The position numbers and the translations under genes are program-made. Source: Streptomyces speibonae (GTDB taxonomy: Bacteria > Actinomycetota > Actinomycetes > Streptomycetales > Streptomycetaceae). From it: a stretch of DNA of 5,895 nucleotides. Shown piece after piece: positions 1 to 5,878 of the stretch. Numbering within the stretch: the first letter of the stretch is position 1; the number at the start of each line of letters is the position of its first letter. The notes beneath the pieces are model-generated. The model did no database searches. It was not told where the DNA came from and saw nothing but the letters and a program-made list of their open reading frames with translations. The stretch is taken from positions 30,736 through 36,630 of the forward strand of contig KL568523.1 of assembly GCA_000715605.1 (NCBI GenBank), given 5' to 3'.

Positions 1-1096
1 CGACGAAGCTTGCCCAGCGGGTGCCCATGTTGGGGCGCTGCGGTCGCTTCGCGGCGCGGCCTCCGCCGAGCAGCCTGATCTTCTCGCCGGCGGGGCGGAC
101 CCGGCGGCCGGCGTAGCCGAGCAGGGCGGGGATCAGGGTGAGGGCGATCAGGACCGCGAGGGCGACGGTGCCGGCGGCGGCGATGCCCATCTTGGTCAGC
201 ATCGGGATGTTGACGACCGACAGGCCCACCAGGGCGATCACGACGGTCAGACCGGCGAAGACCACGGCGGAGCCCGCCGTGCCGACGGCCCGGCCGGCCG
301 CCTCCTCGCGGGTGCGGCCCTCGGCCAGTTCGGACCGGTAGCGGGAGACGACGAACAGCGCGTAGTCGATGCCGACGGCCAGGCCGATCATCGAGGCCAG
401 GATGGAGGTGGTGGAACCCAGGTCGAGGGTGCTCGCCAGCGCGGTGATGCTCGAGACGCCGATGCCGACACCGACGAGCGCGGTGAGCAGCGGCAGCCCG
501 GCGGCGAGCAGCGAGCCGAGGGTGATGACGAGGACGACCGCGGCGACGGCGATGCCGATGATCTCCGCGGAGCCGGTCTCCGGGACGGCCTGGAGGGCGT
601 CGCCGCCGATCTCGACGGTCAGGCCGGCCTCGCGGGCGTCCTCGGCGGCGGCCTCCAGGGCCTCGCGGGTGGACTCCTCGAGTTCCATGCCGGAGACGTC
701 GTAGGTCACCGAGGCATAGGCGATGGTGCCGTCCTCGCTGACGCCGCCGCCCTCGTACGGGTCGGTGACGCCGGCGACCTCGGAGCCGCCGGAGAGTTCG
801 TCGACGGTCTCGCCGACGGTCGCCTTGTGCTCGGCGTCGGTCATCTTCTCGCCGGCGGGCGCCTTGAAGACGACGCGTGCGGTCGCCCCGTCGGCACTGG
901 AGCCGGGGAAACGATCCTCCAGCAGATCGAAGGCCTTCTGGGCCTCGGTGCCGGGGATGGAGAAGGAGGAGTTGCCGGCCGCGGGGGCGCCGGCCGCGCC
1001 GACCCCCACGAGTGCCAGCAACGCCACCCAGAAGAGGGCGACGACATGGCGTCGCCGGAAGGCGAAACGGCCGAGTCGATAAAGGAAAGTGGCCAC
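1..1096 (-). CDS. MMPL/RND-family membrane transporter, N-terminal part (runs off left edge)
   Basis: This is the first 365 residues of a proton-driven exporter of the MMPL branch of the RND superfamily, which moves lipids, drugs or other hydrophobic compounds across the cytoplasmic membrane; the substrate cannot be read from sequence. In order: a basic N-terminus, TM1 (about residues 18-37), an extracytoplasmic domain (about 40-175), then a run of hydrophobic helices (about 177-330) and a basic cytoplasmic stretch (331-360). The helix with GLAVGIDYALFVVSRYR carries Asp244-Tyr245, matching the Asp-Tyr proton-relay pair known in MmpL3-type proteins. Full-length actinobacterial members usually have about 700 residues or more, so roughly half is missing to the left. 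The GTG start at 1096 is chosen because GGGAG (1110-1106, minus strand) lies 9 nt upstream and the protein begins just before TM1; the nearby ATG around 1047 is out of frame. It lies 114 bp downstream of tetR on the same strand and is probably under that regulator's control. Confidence 0.93.
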   Translation of the reverse strand, partial: MATFLYRLGRFAFRRRHVVALFWVALLALVGVGAAGAPAAGNSSFSIPGTEAQKAFDLLEDRFPGSSADGATARVVFKAPAGEKMTDAEHKATVGETVDELSGGSEVAGVTDPYEGGGVSEDGTIAYASVTYDVSGMELEESTREALEAAAEDAREAGLTVEIGGDALQAVPETGSAEIIGIAVAAVVLVITLGSLLAAGLPLLTALVGVGIGVSSITALASTLDLGSTTSILASMIGLAVGIDYALFVVSRYRSELAEGRTREEAAGRAVGTAGSAVVFAGLTVVIALVGLSVVNIPMLTKMGIAAAGTVALAVLIALTLIPALLGYAGRRVRPAGEKIRLLGGGRAAKRPQRPNMGTRWASFV

Positions 1097-1210
1097 GAGG
1101 GCGTTCTCCCGGTCAGGTCGTGGTTGCTTCTGGGCAGGGGTGATCAGCCCGACGACGTGAGCGGTGACGTCAGGTGGTGGCTGACTTGCGGTGGCCGACC
1201 CGGGTGGCGG
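1097..1210 (-). other. Gap between tetR and MMPL gene; no convincing promoter or terminator
   Basis: The 114 bp between the tetR stop and the MMPL start contain the MMPL ribosome binding site (1110-1106) and an isolated 8-bp palindrome TGACGTCA (1165-1172). I see no strong hairpin followed by a T run, no clear -35/-10 pair and no copy of the 17-bp palindrome found upstream of tetR. The simplest reading is read-through from tetR into the transporter gene, but an internal promoter cannot be excluded. Confidence 0.4.
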
Positions 1211-1810
1211 TCAGCCGGTGGGAACGCCGAGGGCGGGGAGGACCACGGCGTCGATGTACGAGAGGAGGAACTCCTGTGTGGGCGGCAGATCGTCGATCAG
1301 CGCCCGGGTGGCGAACGCGCCGACGAGCATGTGCACCAGGTAGTCCAGCGCCGGGTTGCCGGGGCTGATCTCACCCCGGTCGACCGCGCGCCGGATGATC
1401 CGGTCGAACTCGTTCATCTCCGGTTCGACCAGGAGTTCCTTGAACGCCTGGCGGAGATCGTCGTTCTGGTGCGCCGCCATGGACAGGGCCCGCATCAGGG
1501 CGACGTTCTGCTCCATGACGCAGTCGTCCCCGCGGCCGACGATGGCGCGCAGGTCGCCCCGCAGGGATCCGGTGTCGATGCCCGCGATGCTGCCGGGTTT
1601 CTGGCTGCGCATCGCCTTCACCACCAGCTCGGCCTTGCCGCCCCACTGGCGGTAGAGGGTGGCCTTGCTGGACCGGGTGCGGGCGGCCACGGCGTCCATC
1701 GTGACGGCGTCGTAGCCGACCTCACGGAGCAGATCGAGCACGGCCCGGTACAGCTCGGCCTCGCGCTCGGGGGTGATCCGGCTGCGACGTGCCGTCGCTA
1801 CTTCGCTCAT
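1211..1810 (-). CDS. TetR/AcrR-family transcriptional regulator
   Basis: A complete 199-residue, one-domain-plus-ligand-pocket repressor of normal family length. The N-terminal DNA-binding domain spans about residues 12-62. The helix-turn-helix is seen in MDAVAARTRSSKATLYRQW (38-56), with the typical family ending K59-A-E-L-V. Residues about 75-195 form the helical C-terminal ligand-binding and dimerisation domain, which is variable in this family, so the inducer is unknown. The ATG at 1810 is supported by GGAAGGG (1825-1819, minus strand) with an 8-nt spacer. The gene sits immediately upstream of an MMPL exporter on the same strand and is divergent from the tricorn gene. This is the usual setting for a local repressor that controls itself and an efflux partner. 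Two copies of a 17-bp palindrome lie 42-105 bp upstream of its start, which fits autoregulation. Repression by this protein and its ligand are inferences from family and context. Confidence 0.93.
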   Translation of the reverse strand: MSEVATARRSRITPEREAELYRAVLDLLREVGYDAVTMDAVAARTRSSKATLYRQWGGKAELVVKAMRSQKPGSIAGIDTGSLRGDLRAIVGRGDDCVMEQNVALMRALSMAAHQNDDLRQAFKELLVEPEMNEFDRIIRRAVDRGEISPGNPALDYLVHMLVGAFATRALIDDLPPTQEFLLSYIDAVVLPALGVPTG

Positions 1811-1851
1811 GCCTCACACCCTTCCACTTCGGCACCCACCGCGCCAAAGAG

Positions 1852-1868
1852 AACGACACGGTTTCGTA
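1852..1868. promoter_or_regulatory. Putative TetR operator, copy 1 (imperfect)
   Basis: AACGACACGGTTTCGTA matches the perfect palindrome at 1899-1915 at 15 of 17 positions. It is itself symmetric at 6 of 8 base pairs around the central G at 1860. It lies 42-58 bp upstream of the tetR start codon, a position where a bound dimer could block leftward transcription. That the neighbouring TetR protein binds here is inferred from position and symmetry. Confidence 0.62.
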
Positions 1869-1898
1869 CACGACGAAGGTACACCACTCTGCTAGCGA

Positions 1899-1915
1899 AA
1901 CGAAACGGTTTCGTT
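1899..1915. promoter_or_regulatory. Putative TetR operator, copy 2 (perfect 17-bp palindrome)
   Basis: AACGAAACGGTTTCGTT is a perfect inverted repeat with 8-bp arms and a single central G at 1907, in a relatively A/T-rich island within GC-rich DNA. It is 89-105 bp upstream of tetR and 63-79 bp upstream of the tricorn ATG. Its centre is 47 bp from the centre of copy 1, about four and a half helical turns. The size and symmetry suit a TetR dimer. LacI-family operators can also contain GAAAC/GTTTC arms, so another regulator remains possible. I found no convincing -35/-10 hexamers for either direction, although the promoters must lie around here. Confidence 0.7.
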
Positions 1916-1977
1916 CGTGTCCTGGGTCACGGTTGTCGGTTCCGCATAAGTTGCTGCGCTCCCGCGCCCGGAAAAGC

Positions 1978-4900
1978 ATGGGAAAGGTGACCTATCTGCG
2001 TCTGCCGCACCTCCAGGACGACCTGCTGTGCTTCGTCGCCGAGGACGACCTCTGGCTCGCCCCGCTCGACGGCGCGGGCCGCGCCTGGCGGCTCACCGTC
2101 GACCGCACCAAGCTCGGCCACCCCCGCTTCTCCCCCGACGGCCGGCACATCGCGTACACCAGCTGGCGCAGTCTCGACCCCGAGGTCCACCTCGTCCCCG
2201 TGGACGGCGGGCCCGGGCGGCGCCTCACCTACTGGGGCAGCTCCGACACCCGGGTCTGCGGCTGGGCACCCCCCGACGAGGACGGCCACGCCGAGATCCT
2301 CGCCGTCGCCTCCCACGGCGAGCCCTTCTCCTACTTCACCTGGGCCTACAAGCTCGCCTGCGACGGCAGCCCCGGACGCAAGCTGCCCTGGGGCCCGGTG
2401 TCCGACATCCAGGTCGCCGACATCGCCGGGGAGCGCAAGTCACTGCTGCTCACCGGCACCCCGCCGCACGAACCCGCCTCCTGGAAGCGCTACCGGGGCG
2501 GCGCCACGGGCAGGCTCTGGCTGCACGGGCACCGGCTGCTCGACGACCTCGACGGCCATCTGCACTCCCCCATGTTCGTCGGCGGCCGCATCGCCTTCCT
2601 CTCCGACCACGAGGGCGTCGGCAACCTCTACTCGTGCGCGTACGACGGCTCCGACCTGCGCCGCCACACCGACCACGACGCCTTCTACGCCCGGCACGCC
2701 GCCAGCGACGGCACCCGGGTCGTCTACCAGTGCGCCGGCGACCTGTGGCTCGTGGAGGACCTGTCCCCCGATGCCGTCCCACGCCGGCTCGACGTCCGGC
2801 TGAGCGGGCCGCGGGCCGGGCGGCGCCCCTACCAGGTGCCGGCCGCACGGCACCTGGACGGCCTCTCCGTCGACGAGACCGGCCGGGCCAGCGCCGTCGT
2901 CGTACGCGGCAGCCTGTACTGGCTCACCCACCGCGACGGCCCCGCCCGCACCCTCACCGACACCCCGGGCGTACGGGTCCGGCTGCCGGAGATGCTCGGC
3001 GCCGGCGACCAGGTGGCGTATGTGACGGACGCCGAGGGCGACGACGCCATCGAGATCGCCTCGCTGCCCCGCGCGACCGGTCAGCGCGCGCCCCGGCGCC
3101 TGGCCGCGGGGAAGCTGGGCCGGGTGCTGGAGCTGGTGGCCGACCCGGAAGGGGAGCGGCTGGCCGTCGCCGCGCACGACGGACGGCTGCTGCTGGTGAG
3201 CACCGGTGACGAGGACGGGGGCGAGGTCGCCGAGCTGGTCCACTCCGGCAACGGCCCCGTGCGCGACCTCGCCTTCTCCCCCGACGGGGCCTGGCTGGCG
3301 TGGTCCCACCCGGTCATCGGGCGCTCGCTGCGGCAGATCAAACTCGCCCGGATCGCCGACCGGCTCGTCCTCGACGTCACAGGCGGCCGCTTCGAGGACG
3401 AGAACCCCGTCTTCACCCGGGACGGCCGCTATCTCGCCTTCCTGTCCTGGCGCGGCTTCGACCCGGTGTACGACGTGCACACCGGCGATCTGTCCTTCCC
3501 GCTGGGCTGCCGCCCCTATCTGGTGCCGCTGTCGTCGGCGACCCCGTCCCCCTTCGCCCTCAACCCCGAGGGCCGCCCGGCCGCCGGCGGACTGGACCCG
3601 GTCGAGCGCGAGGACGCCGAGGAGGCCGCCGAGTCCGGCACGGTGACCGTCGAGGCGGAAGGGCTGGAGAGCAGGGTCACGCCGTTCCCGGTGGCCGCGT
3701 CCAAGTACTCGGGGCTGTACCCGGTGGCGGGGTGCGGTCTGGTGTGGCTGCGCTGGCCGATCTCCGGCGCGCTCGGCGAGACCTTCGTCAACCCGAACGA
3801 CACCAGCGGCCGGCCCGCGCTGGAGCACTTCGACATCGGCAAGGCGAAGCGGTCCGAACTCGTCGCGGACCTGGACTTCTTCGCGGTCAGCGGCGACGGC
3901 ACCCGGCTGGTCGTGGTCGACGAGGGCGAACTGCGCGCGGTCCCCGCCACCGAACCCGGCGACAGCGACTCCACGGTGTGGATCGACGCCCGCCGCATCC
4001 TGCACGAGGCCGACCCGGCGGCCGAGTGGCGCCAGGCGTACGCGGAGGCCGGGCGGCTGATCCGCGCCTACTTCTGGGAGCCCGGCATGTGCGGCATCGA
4101 CTGGGAGGCGGTGCTGGACCAGTACCGCCCGCTGGTGGAACGCGTCGCCTCCCCCGACGAGTTCGCGGACCTGCTGCGGGAGGTGCTCGGCGAACTCGGC
4201 ACCTCCCACGCCTATGTCACCGCCGCCCGCCGCAACGAGGGCCCGCCGCACTACCAGCGCCGCCAGGGTCTCCTCGGCGCCAACCTCGTCCGCCGCGAGG
4301 AGGGCTGGACGGTCAGGCGGATCCTGCCCGGCGACTCCTCCGACTCCCGGGCCCGCTCCCCGCTGGCCGGCACCGGCATCCGCGAGGGCGCGGTCCTCAC
4401 CCATGTCGACGGCCGCCCCGTGGACCCGGTCACCGGCCCCTACCCGCTGCTCGCCGGCGCGGGCGGCACGACGGTGGAGCTGACCTTCCGCCCGCCCGTC
4501 GCCCACCACCCCCCTTCTACGGAAGGCCCTTCGGGCCCCTCTGATTCGCCCGTCGCCCACCACCACCCTTCTACGGAAGGCCCTTCAGGCCCTTCTGACC
4601 CCGCGGAACAGGGCCCGCCCCGCAGGGTCGCCGTCGTCCCGCTGATCGACGAGACGCCGCTGCGCTACCAGGACTGGGTGGCCAAACGCCGTGCGGTGGT
4701 CCGGGAGTTGAGCAGCGGCCGCTGCGGCTATCTGCACATCCCCGACATGGGCGGCTCCGGCTGGGCCCAGTTCAACCGCGACGTGCGCATGGAGATGTCC
4801 CGGCCCGCCCTGATCGTGGACGTGCGCGGCAACGCCGGCGGGCACATCAGCGAACTCGTCGTCGAGAAGCTGACCCGCACCATCATCGGCTGGGACCTCA

Positions 4901-5367
4901 CCCGCGACGCCCAGCCGGTGTCGTACGCCTCCAACGCCCCGCGCGGGCCGGTGGTCGCGCTGGCGGACGAGGCGACCAGCTCCGACGGCGACATGATCAC
5001 CGCCGCGTTCAAACTGCTGGGCCTGGGCCCGGTGGTGGGCCAGCGCACCTGGGGCGGAGTCGTCGGAATGACCGGCCGGCACCGGCTCGGGGACGGCACG
5101 GTGATCACGGTGCCGATGAACGCGGCCTGGTTCGACGCCTACGGCTGGTCCGTGGAGAACAAGGGCGTCGCACCCGACCTGGAGGTGCTGCGCACCCCGC
5201 TGGACTGGGCCGAGGGCCGCTACGCGGTGCTCGACGACGCGGTGCGCATCGCCCTGGAGCTGCTGGCGGCCAACCCCCCGGCCACGCCCCCCACTTACCG
5301 CGACGTCCCCGACCGCTCCCGGCCGAAGCTGCCGCCGAGGAACGCGAAGGCGGGCGGTACGACGTGA
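1978..5367 (+). CDS. Tricorn protease (S41 family peptidase with two beta-propellers and PDZ domain)
   Basis: A 1129-residue homologue of tricorn, the cytosolic protease that cuts oligopeptides released by the proteasome or other ATP-dependent proteases. No signal peptide or membrane segment is visible. Approximate layout: six-bladed propeller 8-310 (FSPDG at 51-55), seven-bladed propeller 320-675 (FSPDG at 433, FTRDG at 479), helical C1 from Trp684, PDZ 758-890, catalytic C2 893-1085. Catalytic residues by motif: Ser743-His744 (GTSHAYV), nucleophile Ser1002 (SSDGD), Glu1060 (VENKG). The Ser-Glu distance of 58 equals that of Thermoplasma tricorn (Ser965/Glu1023, from memory), while the His-Ser distance is 39 longer, explained mostly by a 36-residue insert at 840-875. 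Asp973 sits at the offset of Thermoplasma Asp936, linked to basic P1 preference. Start: ATG 1978 has GGA five bases upstream; GTG 1987 (1126 residues, beginning MTYLRLPHL) is a real alternative. The frame stays open upstream to 1789, but that part crosses tetR and the operators. The N-terminal half has no catalytic role; propellers are thought to act as substrate gates. Confidence 0.95.
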   Translation: MGKVTYLRLPHLQDDLLCFVAEDDLWLAPLDGAGRAWRLTVDRTKLGHPRFSPDGRHIAYTSWRSLDPEVHLVPVDGGPGRRLTYWGSSDTRVCGWAPPDEDGHAEILAVASHGEPFSYFTWAYKLACDGSPGRKLPWGPVSDIQVADIAGERKSLLLTGTPPHEPASWKRYRGGATGRLWLHGHRLLDDLDGHLHSPMFVGGRIAFLSDHEGVGNLYSCAYDGSDLRRHTDHDAFYARHAASDGTRVVYQCAGDLWLVEDLSPDAVPRRLDVRLSGPRAGRRPYQVPAARHLDGLSVDETGRASAVVVRGSLYWLTHRDGPARTLTDTPGVRVRLPEMLGAGDQVAYVTDAEGDDAIEIASLPRATGQRAPRRLAAGKLGRVLELVADPEGERLAVAAHDGRLLLVSTGDEDGGEVAELVHSGNGPVRDLAFSPDGAWLAWSHPVIGRSLRQIKLARIADRLVLDVTGGRFEDENPVFTRDGRYLAFLSWRGFDPVYDVHTGDLSFPLGCRPYLVPLSSATPSPFALNPEGRPAAGGLDPVEREDAEEAAESGTVTVEAEGLESRVTPFPVAASKYSGLYPVAGCGLVWLRWPISGALGETFVNPNDTSGRPALEHFDIGKAKRSELVADLDFFAVSGDGTRLVVVDEGELRAVPATEPGDSDSTVWIDARRILHEADPAAEWRQAYAEAGRLIRAYFWEPGMCGIDWEAVLDQYRPLVERVASPDEFADLLREVLGELGTSHAYVTAARRNEGPPHYQRRQGLLGANLVRREEGWTVRRILPGDSSDSRARSPLAGTGIREGAVLTHVDGRPVDPVTGPYPLLAGAGGTTVELTFRPPVAHHPPSTEGPSGPSDSPVAHHHPSTEGPSGPSDPAEQGPPRRVAVVPLIDETPLRYQDWVAKRRAVVRELSSGRCGYLHIPDMGGSGWAQFNRDVRMEMSRPALIVDVRGNAGGHISELVVEKLTRTIIGWDLTRDAQPVSYASNAPRGPVVALADEATSSDGDMITAAFKLLGLGPVVGQRTWGGVVGMTGRHRLGDGTVITVPMNAAWFDAYGWSVENKGVAPDLEVLRTPLDWAEGRYAVLDDAVRIALELLAANPPATPPTYRDVPDRSRPKLPPRNAKAGGTT
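4495..4602 (+). repeat. Tandem 54-bp in-frame repeat inside tricorn (two units)
   Basis: Unit 1 (4495-4548) and unit 2 (4549-4602) match at 48 of 54 positions by my count. Each encodes 18 residues, beginning PVAHH and ending with STEGPSGPSD plus one residue. Each unit contains the 11-bp palindrome GAAGGCCCTTC (4522-4532 and 4576-4586), with further GGCCC/GGGCC-type pairing next to it. Codon use is unlike the rest of the gene: TCT, CCT, GAA, GAT and TCA cluster here. The array encodes a flexible Pro/Ser/Gly/His-rich stretch (residues 840-875), placed between the PDZ strand ending VELTFRP and the next strand RRVAVVPL, probably a surface hairpin loop. Confidence 0.88.
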
Positions 5368-5391
5368 GCGAAGGCGGGCGCCGCGACGTGA
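5344..5391 (+). repeat. Tandem 24-bp duplication spanning the tricorn stop codon
   Basis: Unit 1 (5344-5367) encodes the last seven residues AKAGGTT and the TGA stop. Unit 2 (5368-5391) repeats it directly, differing at three bases, and in the same frame would read AKAGAAT followed by another TGA. The unit length is a multiple of three, so the stop itself has been copied. Read-through of the first stop would add only eight residues (the amino acid inserted at the TGA plus seven more). The second unit runs directly into the terminator stem, sharing its final A. Confidence 0.82.
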
Positions 5392-5426
5392 GAAGGGGCG
5401 CCCCCTTCGCCCGGGGCGCCCCTTCT
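5391..5426. terminator. Bidirectional intrinsic-type terminator hairpin
   Basis: The arms 5391-5404 and 5413-5426 are perfect reverse complements over 14 bp (AGAAGGGGCGCCCC), with an 8-nt loop at 5405-5412. It lies between two convergent stop codons: tricorn ends at 5367 and the small minus-strand gene ends at 5447. There is no long T run on either side, which is common for strong hairpin terminators in high-GC actinomycetes. Its symmetry and location suggest it serves both transcripts. Confidence 0.85.
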
Positions 5427-5446
5427 CCGTCTGTCGGCGCGCTGCG

Positions 5447-5626
5447 TCAGACCTCGTAGTCCTGGTCGAAGCGCTCCTCGGACTCGCGCTGACGGCGCTG
5501 CTCGTCCATGTCCTCGTCACGCCGGCGGCCGCGGTTCTGCAGCTGCTCCTTGCCCTGCTGGGCGCGCTGCTTGGCCTGCTGCTGGAGCTGCTCGGACTTC
5601 TCCTGGAACTGGTCCTTCATACCCAT
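5447..5626 (-). CDS. Small Q/E/K/R-rich hypothetical protein (59 aa)
   Basis: A short complete gene of 59 codons plus TGA. I do not recognise a named family. The protein starts MGMKDQFQEKSEQLQQQAKQ and ends EERFDQDYEV. Gln makes up 14 of 59 residues, and there is no Cys, Pro, Trp, His, Ile or Thr. Residues about 3-31 look like a charged amphipathic helix, possibly a coiled coil. Residues 32-36 (RGRRR) are basic and the tail after 37 is acidic and mixed-charge, so the protein is probably soluble and partly disordered. Coding status is supported by GGGAG (5640-5636, minus strand) 9 nt before ATG 5626, by G/C at almost every third codon position, and by the matching terminator. ATG 5620 is a poorer start because its spacing to GGGAG is 15 nt. 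It is convergent with tricorn and 75 bp downstream of another minus-strand gene. No function is proposed. Confidence 0.8.
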   Translation of the reverse strand: MGMKDQFQEKSEQLQQQAKQRAQQGKEQLQNRGRRRDEDMDEQRRQRESEERFDQDYEV

Positions 5627-5637
5627 GTGGGTTCACT

Positions 5638-5680
5638 CCCGTGTGGGGTGGGGGAACTTGCCCGACCAGATTCACACGGG
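5638..5680 (-). promoter_or_regulatory. Inverted repeat over the ribosome binding site of the small gene
   Basis: CCCGTGTG (5638-5645) and CACACGGG (5673-5680) are perfect 8-bp inverted arms separated by 27 bases. On the minus strand the downstream arm includes the GGG of the GGGAG ribosome binding site of the 59-residue gene. If both arms are in the mRNA leader, the hairpin would cover that site. It could instead be a protein-binding site or chance; the transcript start is unknown. Confidence 0.35.
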
Positions 5681-5701
5681 CGGTCACCCTGCGCATGTCG
5701 A

Positions 5702-5878
5702 TCACTTACGCACGGTAGCGCGGTGCTGTTCGTCGGCGTTGCCGCCCGCCCCGACCAGCCCCTTGCGCACCCCGTCGAGCCGGCCGGCGAACCGCCGCAT
5801 CTCCCGCTGCCCCACCGTGCCGATGACCGCCGGGAGATACCCGCGCACCCCCTGCATGCCACGCAGCCACCACTGCCC
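5702..5878 (-). CDS. C-terminal fragment of an unrecognised gene (58 codons plus stop)
   Basis: The last 58 residues of a minus-strand gene whose start is lost beyond the contig end. It begins in frame with GQWWLRGMQGVRGYLP and ends with DEQHRATVRK before TGA at 5704-5702. It contains a modestly hydrophobic stretch (GYLPAVIGTVG), then a basic, possibly helical part (QREMRRFAGRLDGVRKG) and a polar tail. I cannot assign a family. Coding is suggested by G/C-biased third positions and the same orientation as the next gene 75 bp downstream. The frame stays open through the adjoining adapter, giving a false ATG and the artefact residues MYKRQ; these must not be counted as protein. A competing frame on this strand (5617-5895) starts with the artefact MCIRDR and is Cys/Arg/Ser-rich in the manner of a GC-rich shadow. 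Confidence 0.55.
   Translation of the reverse strand, partial: GQWWLRGMQGVRGYLPAVIGTVGQREMRRFAGRLDGVRKGLVGAGGNADEQHRATVRK

Noticed and set aside
1165..1172. TGACGTCA palindrome upstream of the MMPL gene
   Set aside because: Only 8 bp, not extended on either side and not repeated in the window; expected by chance often enough that I do not call an operator.
1789..1977. 63-residue N-terminal extension of the tricorn frame
   Set aside because: It overlaps the tetR start and both operator palindromes, and homology begins only at about LRLPHL, so ATG 1978 or GTG 1987 is the sensible start.
827..1990. Plus-strand open frame of 387 codons across the MMPL start, tetR and the intergenic region
   Set aside because: It runs antisense to two well-supported minus-strand genes and crosses their intergenic spaces; no protein family is visible.
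2440..4566. Long minus-strand open frame (708 codons) opposite the tricorn gene
   Set aside because: It is rich in Gly/Ala/Arg/Val/Asp with no recognisable domain, lies wholly opposite a gene with clear tricorn motifs, and is the usual antisense shadow of GC-rich coding DNA.
4585..5520. Minus-strand frame of 311 codons crossing the tricorn 3' end and terminator
   Set aside because: Arg/Gly/Ala/His-rich shadow that passes through the terminator hairpin and overlaps the small gene in another frame.
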